From the NCBI GenBank assembly GCA_022497155.1, contig MU385712.1, forward strand, positions 1,301,765 through 1,365,764: 64,000 nucleotides of DNA, given 5' to 3'. Made by a program: the position numbers and the translations under genes. Shown here one piece after another: positions 23,542 through 32,740 of this stretch; position 1 is the stretch's first letter; each line of letters begins with the position of its first letter. This DNA comes from Whalleya microplaca (lineage: Eukaryota; Ascomycota; Sordariomycetes; Xylariales; Xylariaceae). The notes beneath the pieces were generated by a model. It saw only the letters and a list, made by a program, of their open reading frames with translations. It ran no database searches and was not told where the DNA came from.

Positions 23542-24677
23542 ATGAAGCTGCTTCTAGGTTCTCTCCTTATCGCTGCTAGCGCTACAGTAGCTACATGTTC
23601 CGTGCCGTCATTAGAGGTTCCAGCTTGTGGTGTCGGAAAGGGCTCACTTCAGTACAGCAAGTCGGTCCCCAATCAAACTGATTTTCCTTTAACACAAGTC
23701 GATATTTGCTACGATGATACCTCAATCCAGCTCACGTTCACAGCGTTTGGAGAGGTCAACTTCTACTATAATGAGAGCTACCAGACCAACGACCCCAGTA
23801 AGTAGTCTCCGTGGTTATACGCTGTCTGTTCTACCTTGAAAATGGGGTATATCCGAGTGTTGGATATTCCCGAAACATGTCTTAAAATATTCAAGTAGGT
23901 ATCTAGGAACAGGAAATACTGACTCAGGATGCTGTAGTTTGGGAGTACGAGGTCATGGAGACATTCATCTACCATGGCACCAACGACCCACAGACCTACT
24001 TAGAATTCGAGATCAGCCCTAATAATGTCACTTTCCAAGCCTTCATCTATAACCCTTCCAAGGTCCGCGCCACGGGTGCTCCAATGGGTAATTATCCCCC
24101 ATGATCACATCTTCCCTTTGGACTCGTTATGCCAGTTGGTAGTATCTGACCAACCCAGCTCTTTTTCTTGAGCAAGGCTTTTTAACTGAGAGAAATGCTT
24201 CATCTATTCCAATGCAGTTTGATGAGAGGATGAACCACTAACTGTTGGTGTCGCAGACACGATGTTTTTGACTGAACCCCTAGTCGACGGGATGACAGCC
24301 GAGACTACTCTAGACAAAGCGGCACAGTCATGGGTGTCTTCGGCATCTATTCCTCTAGGACTGTTCAACATTGACAACGGCCAAGCCGCAGGAACGAAGG
24401 TGCGTTACTCTCTTTACCACTAGTTGTTTTCACATATACTATGCCACCCAGCCTTCATGCGAGTCAGGAGTTCATGATACAAGTAATGGGAACACACTTT
24501 TATTAATATAAATATTCGGTCAATTACTGACTACATATGATATAGTGGAGGATGAACTTCTTCCGTACCGTCGTCTCGCGGGATACGTTCCCTGACCAAT
24601 TACTAGGCGCATGGAACCCCACTAACGAGTCAAACTTCCACATGACGCCGTTCTTTGGCAATGTTGCTTTCCTCTAG
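23542..24677 (+). CDS. Secreted CBM9-like (carbohydrate-binding family 9-type) protein
   Basis: Four exons, 23,542-23,797, 23,938-24,087, 24,257-24,399 and 24,546-24,677, give 226 residues with matching phases. The first 19 or so residues (MKLLLGSLLIAASATVATC) form a signal peptide. The mature part reads as a single beta-sandwich domain with the family's landmarks: NFYYNESYQTNDP, a WEYEVMETFIYHGTNDPQTY stretch, ISPNNVTFQAFIYNPSKV, FLTEPLVDG, KWRMNFFRTV and HMTPFFGNVAFL at the end. Fungal relatives are annotated as carbohydrate-binding family 9-like secreted proteins; binding to a glycan is inferred from the family and not visible here. The intron 1 acceptor was placed at CTGTAG (23,937) because only that site keeps the frame. 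Confidence 0.8.
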
Positions 24678-25744
24678 ATTATCATGTGCCTTGTTATCTC
24701 GTAAATCTGAGGGTGGGCTTTGATATCAGTTGGAATATGCTAATAGCGGGAGTGAGATCTTCGTCATTGCCATCGATCAAGTTAATCATGTAAGCTTAGA
24801 TGCGTGACTATCGACAGTAGCTCATACGTTTACACATCACAATTAATAGTGGGCATGTAATATTTCACTCAGTCTCACTTATCAATATGTGACCTGGTGT
24901 AATGCCTCTATTGCACTGTACGTCTGATTGTTGTGCATGTATGCAACGTGACTGATATCCCTGTTACATCCTCGGTGGCAAGAGCAACGAGAAACACTTT
25001 ATGAGACCCTCGTAATACCCAACTATAGTCATTAAGTTGTATTAGTGTTCAACGATGAACTTTATATAGTTTTAAGTTTGCTTTGCTGTCTCAGCCAAGT
25101 CAGAGATCCACTTCACTTAAGCTTCCCGTCAAATTTCGATATCGTACTTGGCAATTGCAACTTGTCTTATACTGCTGAAGAAGAGGATGTATTTAGACAC
25201 TGCCAGTTTCCCCAAATCAATGTTGCTGTTCTGGAGATTCATTTCGATTAGACTTTCATTACTATAGTATCTTTATCTACTTGAACACCATACACCATTC
25301 ATATCTCAGTCAACTTAAAACCAGTAAGGTTACTACTATTTACTATAGTAAGTAAGCTCAGTTGTAGTAAGCATGAGAATGGTTATCGTAAACCAAGCCA
25401 CCGTAAACTCAGCGGCCGTATGAATGTAGTCTATGACCGTATTGTACTATGTCATAGTATTTGTCTGTAAATCGTATGATATGGTAAACCGTGAGGGTTG
25501 CAAGGAACAGCAACATAACAACACTGCCAAGGTGAAATACCACCGTTTATCATGGAGAATTTTTGTTCATCATTAAATTGACCCCATATACAGGGTATAA
25601 TGTCGATACGACAGCAGACATCAGACATATAGGCACAGAGACGCAACACCAACTGATCGTATCATCCAGCACATATTTTGCCCCCAAACACCCAAACGCC
25701 GAGCCCCCCAATATCCCCCTTTTCTATCTATCGTGTTACCATTA
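24678..25744. other. Intergenic region, convergent 3' ends
   Basis: This lies between the ends of the CBM9-like gene (plus) and GPI3 (minus). Open frames at 25,045-25,251 and 25,452-25,652 have no supporting features. Confidence 0.6.
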
Positions 25745-27245
25745 TCATTCATCATCATCACTAGTAAACTGCTTCCTCGGCCAGTCCCTCGGGATATCGA
25801 TTTTATCCCTAGGCCAGAACCACTCGCAAAAGACAAAGAGCAAGTAATCAATAACAACGCACATGCAGAACAATTTCCCCGCCCACTCGCCGCAGCCGTA
25901 GTACCGCTTCAGCCTATCTATAAGCGCGAAGTTGCGGACGCGGGTGACGTTGGAGCGGGGGTCGCTGCCGAACTCGAAGCCGTAGAACTCGGCCTCGCTG
26001 ATGTCGCCGGAGATGCCCCTATAAACTCGCTCGGTGCGGCGCGCGACGTCGGTCCACGAGTACATGGCGCGGACCTGGTCGTGGAAGCGCTCGGTGCGGA
26101 CCTTGTTCTCGCGCAGGGCGGCGATCGCGCGCCCCGTGGCCGCCACCAGGTCGTCCTCCTCGGGCTTCGCGAACACCGTCATGTGCGAGGGCAGCACCTC
26201 GGGGATCCCGCCCACCGCCGTGCACACCACGTACAGCCCGCAGCTGGCGGCCTCGACGATGACCGTGCCGAAGGCTTCTGTTAAGCTAGGGTGCAGGTAG
26301 ATGTGGCCGCGCACCATGACGTCGCGCACGCTCTCGTGGCGCACGGGGCCCAGCATCTCCACCTTGTCCTGCAGGACGTTCTGCTCGATCATCTGCTCGA
26401 GGTCGATCGCTTTCGGGCCGGAGCCGGCGATGATGAAGCGCGTGTTGGGGTGGTCCTCGAGGATCCGCGGGAGCGCGGCTGTGAGCAGATCCGTTCCCTT
26501 GTTATAGAACAGACGGCTTATAACCACGATGGTGAGGGTATCGCTGGGACCCAAGGGGTGTGCGGGCAGGGGGTGTTGGGAGAAGGCTACGCTGCTCGGG
26601 TCGGGACGGGGACGGGGCTTGAAGTTCTCGGACACGACGGCGTTGGGGATGACGGATACCATGAGAGGATCTAGGGCAGCTCTTAGGACGGTGTTTTCCT
26701 TACTATGAAACAGGTCGTTAGAGACACATTGGCATATAGTAGAACAGAAGGGATATAACACACCATGTATTACTGACGCATATGACATGGTCTACGTCGC
26801 TAAGTGTAAATTTCAACAGCTTGTTGGTCAAGATGCTCGCGGCATCGGCAAAGCCAAACAGGGAGTGGTCAGTGAAGACCGTCCTCAATCCCATGGTCCG
26901 CGCATGCAGCATGGCCTCCTGGCAGAGACTGCTGAGGCTGGCATGGCCATGAACGATCTCAATTCGCTCGCGAAGCACGATGTTGCGGAAGAGGGGGAAG
27001 AAGGAGAAGACGGTCGGGAAGGTGGCAGATCGGTAGATGACAGCGAAGGGGACGTAGAAGACCTTGATGCCGTTGGTCAGGTAGCGAACCCCCTTTCGAT
27101 CCTGGTAGGCGTGTGTTATGACGATGACCTTGTGGCCTCGATCGATCAGCTTGGTCGCGAGCTGGTATATGTGACTCTCGATGCCCCCTGGCTGGGGATA
27201 GAAGAAGTCGCTGACCATGGCGATGTTGAACGTTCGGTGCGGCAT
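25745..27245 (-). CDS. GPI3: GPI-GlcNAc transferase catalytic subunit (PIG-A/Gpi3)
   Basis: Two exons on the minus strand, 27,245-26,764 and 26,702-25,745, joined across a 61-nt intron (GTGTGT...CATAG), give 479 residues, the normal family length. The enzyme moves GlcNAc from UDP-GlcNAc to phosphatidylinositol on the cytosolic ER face, the first step of GPI-anchor synthesis. Visible features are the N-terminal [18 protein letters not shown] donor fold, [28 protein letters not shown], and [17 protein letters not shown] spanning the splice junction. The GT4 E-x7-E motif is at about residue 298 ([16 protein letters not shown]), followed by VGGIPEVLP. One hydrophobic segment near the C-terminus ([16 protein letters not shown]) is the expected membrane anchor, followed by basic and acidic residues. 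It shares a short intergenic promoter with the divergent DBP6 gene. Confidence 0.93.
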
Positions 27246-27738
27246 CGTGGCGGGTGGTTATGGTGAATCATATTCAAAACATTCAACAACCGAACAATAG
27301 GATCGCGATAGGTGTAGAATGAGGTTGACGTTTCTATCAAGTCAGCGTTGTGACAATCTACCAGTTCTTCCTATCTGTACATGATGTTGAAGATGGAGAG
27401 ACGAGACGAACTGGGATAGGTGCATGTAGGTGCGGAATATTGTACATATGTAACTAACGAATTGCATGCTTCTAAGAATACATACCCGAAGTGCTGGACC
27501 AGGGGACACGGACCGTTCCTGCATTGTAAATATGGGGTCCTGATAACGATAGCGATGACGATAAGAAGATAGATAAGCATGCCGATAACGAAGGCGGTCA
27601 ATTTTTATGCATCGGCAGAATTGTCCAAGCTCGAAGGAAAAACATCCTCAAATTGGGTATTGCACCGTCTTACCCCTCCTTAATTATTCGCTAGCCGGTG
27701 TCTTTGAGGGAAAGTAGCATCCTTTTCCGGTGTCTATC
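27246..27738. promoter_or_regulatory. Bidirectional promoter region between GPI3 and DBP6
   Basis: This 490-base spacer separates two divergent starts. No TATA box was recognised. It contains a short minus-strand hydrophobic open frame (27,580 down to about 27,486) ending at a GTATGT donor-like site, which could be a uORF or a tiny gene (see findings). Confidence 0.5.
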
Positions 27739-30312
27739 ATGTATGCACGATACGTCCCCCCACCGAAAGGAGCTGTTGAAAGTCCAAAACCACATCGAGC
27801 AGTAGAATCAGCGACAAATACTGCTGTGAAGCCTCAGCCTACTGCATACGCCAGATACATACCACCCACGAAGTCAACCACTAAGCCAATCGCTTCCCAA
27901 ACCAGCAACAACCAGACATCCCACCATATACACTTTGGGGACGATGATGACAATGACGAGCCTCCGGCCAAGAAGGCCAAGTTAATACAAGATGATACCC
28001 CAAAAGCATTGGACAAGAAATCTAAGAAGTCCAAGAAAGACAAGAAGAAGAAGGCGAAGGGTAGGGATAATCCAGTCAATGGGGAGTCTGGTGCATTGCC
28101 AGCTATAGAAGATGGTACTCGATTAGATGCAGAGGATGAGCAAGCGGAGCAAGCAGTACAGGAACCGGCTGACGAAGAACCGGCTCGCGAAGAACTGGTT
28201 CACGAAGAACCGATAGAAACAGTGGTGGAGCCAAAGAAAGAAAAGAAACCCAAAAAGAAGTCAAAAAAGAAGTTGGAAAGTGAGGTGAAGGCCGAGGCCC
28301 ACGATGATATTCAAAAGCGGCATCGGGCAATCTTGGAGAAAGCGGCGAAGTCAATACAGAAAGCTCCTGAATCGGAACCCCCGGACGATGATAGGGATGT
28401 GCCCATGCAAGATGCCCCCACGGCCAGTAGAGATACAGAAGTCAATGTCGATGATGTTATGAATGTGGACTCTAATACAGTTGAAGCTCACGGCCTCGAA
28501 CCACTTCCTCAGCCAGAGCCAATAGCTCTTGATACTACGAAACCAACATACGAGGCTCTGCCCTCCTGGCTGGCGAAGCCGATTCGAGTATCTCCTCAAT
28601 CCACTGCCTCTTTTACAGATTTCGGGCTTTCTCCAGATCTGGGTATCACTGCTGAGGTCGCTGAGAGGCTGGCTGCAAATGGGTATAAGCAAGCGTTCGC
28701 CATACAGACCGCTGTGATACCCTTGCTTCTTCCTCACCACTGCAAGACGATGCAAGGTGATGTCCTGGTATCGGCTGCTACTGGCTCCGGAAAAACGTTG
28801 TCTTACGCATTGCCAATTGTACGGGATATAAGCAATGGCAATCGTCACTTAACAAGACTACGTGCTATAATTGTTCTACCGACTCGCGAGCTTGTCAGGC
28901 AAGTTCAGCAGGTATGCGAACAATGCGCCGGCATATTTACGCTGAATGGTTCGAATAAACGAGTGCGCATTGGCATTGCGATGGGAAGCCAGTCCGTTGA
29001 TCAGGAGCAAGCCACCCTCATCGAGAGAGAGGAGCGGTATGATCCCGAAGCTTATCGCCGGCGTACTAAAAGGCTGTCATCTGACAGTGGGTATGCTTCA
29101 GATGAGGACGGTGACGAGGGCTATAATACGGAAGATGAAGAGCGCGCAGCTATTCGGAAGAGAGAGGACAAGATCCCAACCTTACCCGATCACGTAATTA
29201 CTTACAAATCCAAGGTTGACATTCTCATATGCTCACCCGGAAGGCTCGTAGAGCATATCAAATACACCCCAGGATTCTCACTGGATTTTGTTCGCTGGCT
29301 TGTTGTTGATGAGGCTGACAAGCTACTTGGACAAAATTTCCAACAGTGGCTGGACGTGGTCATTCCCCGATTACAAGTTAATGATAAGGGGGCTCGAAAT
29401 CACAAGCAGTCTAACTTATCAGGAGTAAGGAAAGTGATTCTCAGCGCTACAATGACAAGAGATCTCGATCGGCTTGAAGGATTAAAGCTTCGTTGGCCCA
29501 AATTAGTGGCGTTAGAAGGGTCGGCGGCTACTGACGAGCCTGAGGCGAATATTGCCCGCGCTGAACTTGCACTTCCCGAACTGCTTCAAGAAGCCGCCCT
29601 CAAAGTCAGCGATACTAACCTCAAACCACTTTTCCTCCTCGATCTGCTTCAAAGCGATTATCTTCTGGGGCAGCGTATTCCTTACAAGCCATTACAAGAA
29701 TCATCCGATGATACTTCGTCTTCCGACTCAGATTCAGATTCAGATTCGGAGGCTTCTTCCAGATCTGTGAGGTTATCACCCACCAACGAGAAACTTCCCA
29801 CTATATTGATCTTTACCAAATCAAACGAGACTGCACTACGGCTTTCACGACTCTTATCATTACTATCTCTTACACTCGGCTCCCTGATCGGAACCCTGAC
29901 TTCTACTACGCCCTACACAACGAGGAGACAGACGATACGCTCTTTCTTGGCTGGAAAACTACGCATAATCGTCGCGTCCGATCTCGTTGCTCGTGGTATC
30001 GATCTACCCTCCCTAGATCACGTCGTCAACTACGACATGCCCGTAAGTGTGGCTTCATACGTCCACCGGGTGGGCCGTACGGCTCGAGCTGGTAAGACGG
30101 GTAAAGCATGGACTCTGTTTACGAATCCGGAGGCACGATGGTTCTGGAATGAAGTTGCCAGTGAGACGGTTATACAGAGAACCCAGAAGGTGGAGCGTAT
30201 TAGGATCACGGAGGAGAAGGAGGATGCGTTCAATGAGAAGGTCGCTGTTTACGAGTCGGCACTCGAGAAGCTCGGCCAAGAGGCCAGCGAGTCGCGAAGC
30301 CGAGGGCTGTGA
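27739..30312 (+). CDS. DBP6: DEAD-box ATP-dependent RNA helicase Dbp6 (DDX51-like)
   Basis: Intronless, 857 residues. I chose the ATG at 27,739 because the codons just upstream offer only a GTG. The first 250 residues are low-complexity: Lys-rich clusters (KKSKKSKKDKKKK) and acidic Glu/Pro repeats. The helicase core is complete: motif I AATGSGKT (about residue 345), Ia PTRELVRQV, Ib SPGRLVEHI, II DEAD (about 523), III SAT, IV ILIFTKSNE, V VASDLVARGIDLP, and VI YVHRVGRTARAG (about 775). An acidic Ser/Asp run (SDSDSDSDSE) sits between the two RecA domains, and the sequence around NYDMP fits the Dbp6/DDX51 subgroup. Yeast Dbp6 acts in the nucleolus in early 60S subunit assembly. It is divergent from GPI3. 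Confidence 0.88.
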   Translation: MYARYVPPPKGAVESPKPHRAVESATNTAVKPQPTAYARYIPPTKSTTKPIASQTSNNQTSHHIHFGDDDDNDEPPAKKAKLIQDDTPKALDKKSKKSKKDKKKKAKGRDNPVNGESGALPAIEDGTRLDAEDEQAEQAVQEPADEEPAREELVHEEPIETVVEPKKEKKPKKKSKKKLESEVKAEAHDDIQKRHRAILEKAAKSIQKAPESEPPDDDRDVPMQDAPTASRDTEVNVDDVMNVDSNTVEAHGLEPLPQPEPIALDTTKPTYEALPSWLAKPIRVSPQSTASFTDFGLSPDLGITAEVAERLAANGYKQAFAIQTAVIPLLLPHHCKTMQGDVLVSAATGSGKTLSYALPIVRDISNGNRHLTRLRAIIVLPTRELVRQVQQVCEQCAGIFTLNGSNKRVRIGIAMGSQSVDQEQATLIEREERYDPEAYRRRTKRLSSDSGYASDEDGDEGYNTEDEERAAIRKREDKIPTLPDHVITYKSKVDILICSPGRLVEHIKYTPGFSLDFVRWLVVDEADKLLGQNFQQWLDVVIPRLQVNDKGARNHKQSNLSGVRKVILSATMTRDLDRLEGLKLRWPKLVALEGSAATDEPEANIARAELALPELLQEAALKVSDTNLKPLFLLDLLQSDYLLGQRIPYKPLQESSDDTSSSDSDSDSDSEASSRSVRLSPTNEKLPTILIFTKSNETALRLSRLLSLLSLTLGSLIGTLTSTTPYTTRRQTIRSFLAGKLRIIVASDLVARGIDLPSLDHVVNYDMPVSVASYVHRVGRTARAGKTGKAWTLFTNPEARWFWNEVASETVIQRTQKVERIRITEEKEDAFNEKVAVYESALEKLGQEASESRSRGL

Positions 30313-31545
30313 TTTTAGGGTAGTGTATTCAGGCATCTAGCGGTTTCCATAATCCTAAGAAGTTACCACGACTTATTACGCTACCACATCATGGTTCATC
30401 CATACAGTTGATGCATTCAATAGCACGTGATAAAAAGGCGGACAGAATTGTTCGATGCTTACTTCGTATTCCAGCGATATCCCTATGTAAGCCTATAAGC
30501 CGGTAAACTCCGCAATGAGGGAATCTGGAGAACGAATAGGATGTTTAAAAAGCTAGTTAGTTACCTTCTTATTCATCTCGATTTGAGATCATCTGCTTTT
30601 GTTTTCCCGAGGCCTCCGAAACCTCTCAATCTCATCTTGACCTTTATAGTGGCAACTGAATGCAATTCGTTTTCGGACTGGTAGTCATCTTTGCTCAAGT
30701 ATGGTTGCACAATTATAGGTCATTGCTCATCCTTTCAGCTTACAGTAGCTAACAAGGTCCCTGAGCTATGATTATCGAATGAGATCAAACGAACGAAGGA
30801 CCAATGCATATTCTTACGACCAGCCGACTCGCAAATGTAGCCTGATAACTAGCGCCAACAACTTCGATGACAACTTAGACAACTTAGCCATCTTGCGGGG
30901 TACCTACCTATCCCAAGTCAGCCGCACTCCTCAACGCTCACCAAATCCAAGATGTGGAGGCTAAGAGAACAATCGAAAGCCAACGATGGCTGAAGAAATC
31001 CGTCTTGATAGGAGAACATCCGATAGTCCATCCTCCGTCTCTCCTAGTCTTCAACATGCTGACGGGACTTACCCGATCTGGAAACACGGTGAGGGGGACT
31101 TCGGCCGTCAGCCGGATATTCACCTGACCACCATCCCGACTATTCGGTAGGCTATCTGGGGTGGCAGTGTCCACTTGGCTCCGAAGACTTGGTCGTCCTC
31201 GTGTCGACACCTTGGCTCGAAATCGGCCCCTCGGGTTTAGGGCGGCCAATGAGGTTGGCGGATGAGTCCATCCAGCATCAGCTGCTTATAGCCCTCATAA
31301 CGTCAGCTCTCGTTGACGGTTCTCTGTAGCTCGGTATTAGTGACATAGGACTTGGGAATCATGTAGATGATGTGATGGGCTTCTGCTGGGGAAGCATCTT
31401 ATATAAGGCTTGCTTTCCCAACTCAAGAATCGGATTCATTTTCAACTCTGTCAACTCAGATCACCTCTAAGCAACACCCGTATAAGATATCTTCATATTT
31501 CACAACATACCTATATCCAATCCCAAACACATACAATCTTCCAAA
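30313..31545. other. Intergenic region with TATA box for the next gene
   Basis: Nothing gene-like is supported. TATATAA at about 31,400-31,406, some 140 bases before the next ATG and followed by a CA/CT-rich leader, is a likely core promoter for the secreted protein gene. Confidence 0.55.
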
Positions 31546-32133
31546 ATGAAGTCCCTCAACGTCGCCCTCTGCCTGCTATCGGCAACAGCCTCCCTCGCAG
31601 CCCCCTCCCCCCAGCTCTCCTCACGCCAGGTCTTCGAGTACCTCGGCGTCGCGGCCCCCAGCGTAGTGAAAATCCACAACATCAGCACCAACCTCAACAC
31701 CTTCTCGGACCACACGCAAACCGTGCGCAACGGGTCTCTCGAAACCAGCACGCTGTACGAGATCCCGATCCCGGCCGCGGCAGCGGGGCGGACCTGCCGG
31801 CTCGTGATCCGCGCGTCGAACGTGGGCAGCGGCGACGTGGTGCAGGGCACGCAGGCGCTCGACGTCTTCCACAACACGTTCACGGACCTCGCGGACCTGG
31901 ACTCGGGCAACCTGCGCGGCGAAGAGGTCGCGCGCGTGGTGTTCAACGCGAGCACCGGGAACTACGACTTCGACACCACCGCGTTCCCGCCCACCGTCGA
32001 CGGGTTCCCGTGTCCCTCGGGGAACTACAGCCTGGAGACCGTCGCCGTGGGCGATTTCGATGTTAATATCTTTGGCCAGAACTTCGAGGATGCTCATGCC
32101 CCGTCTGAGGGATTGGGTATTGGGTACTTTTGA
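31546..32133 (+). CDS. Small secreted protein, But2 C-terminal-domain-like
   Basis: A single open frame of 195 residues with a good start context (CCAAAATGAAG). The N-terminus MKSLNVALCLLSATASLAAP is a clear signal peptide, followed by a possible dibasic-type processing region (LSSRQ). The mature domain has Asn-glycosylation sequons (NIST, NGSL, NASTGNY, NYSL). It has two Cys (in GRTCRLVI and GFPCPSGNYSLE), and ends VGDFDVNIFGQNF...GLGIGYF. This layout resembles fungal secreted proteins annotated as But2 C-terminal-domain or ubiquitin 3-binding-like. The family name is tentative; secretion is the firm part. GC content is much higher than in its flanks, and third codon positions favour G or C. 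Confidence 0.7.
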   Translation: MKSLNVALCLLSATASLAAPSPQLSSRQVFEYLGVAAPSVVKIHNISTNLNTFSDHTQTVRNGSLETSTLYEIPIPAAAAGRTCRLVIRASNVGSGDVVQGTQALDVFHNTFTDLADLDSGNLRGEEVARVVFNASTGNYDFDTTAFPPTVDGFPCPSGNYSLETVAVGDFDVNIFGQNFEDAHAPSEGLGIGYF

Positions 32134-32740
32134 GCTGGGGGTTGAAGATAGGGGGTAGGAGTGGTGGCTCAAAAATGGAGCAGATGTTTATGGTGTAGTT
32201 CCTTGATGCTTGTATTGGTGTTTACTTTCATCGATCCTGGTTGGAATTTGGAAGTCTATGGGGAGAGAGTACATACGTAATGTGTGCCGAAGTGGAAGGG
32301 CTGAGAAGGGTCGATCTGCAAAACTATATGTATTTTGAGTATAAAGAGACAAAAGCATGTTTTGAAGCTCATAATAGTATTGTTATACTAGTAATTATGT
32401 GCAGCTTGCGTGTTCCAGCGAGACCCGAATTATTACAAACTTAACCGAATAGAATGAAATGAAATAAAGTAGCTCCCACACGTGAATAAACAGGTGGAAT
32501 AACAGGTGGAATAACGTGGAGTAGATGATTACCCTGATTGACATAGTTCCATAAAATATGATCATTTAGGAAAAGTAAATTCGTTTCGTTGTCGCGGACA
32601 TTTTCAATAGGCCGACAGGATTGGGATAGAACGCCGCTTGAGATAAAGATAGAAGTATACTTCTGCTCATGAGCAACTTACCACCATACTTGCGCCACTC
32701 GAACCAAATTAAAGCAACATGCGTAATTTCTATGGCTACG
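32134..32740. other. Intergenic region, convergent 3' ends
   Basis: It separates the secreted-protein gene (plus) from the SNF2-like gene (minus). GGTGGAATAACAGGTGGAATAAC at about 32,492 is a short tandem duplication. The last exon of the SNF2-like gene could extend here if a further intron (GTTTGT donor at about 32,785) is used. Confidence 0.5.

Noticed and set aside
25733..27266. Plus-strand frames of up to 183 residues over GPI3
   Set aside because: Antisense shadows of the high-GC GPI3 coding sequence, which is identified by its glycosyltransferase motifs.
31410..32066. 218-residue Arg/Pro-rich plus frame and 183-residue minus frame over the secreted protein gene
   Set aside because: Composition typical of alternative frames of a GC-rich gene; the frame with the signal peptide is the real one.
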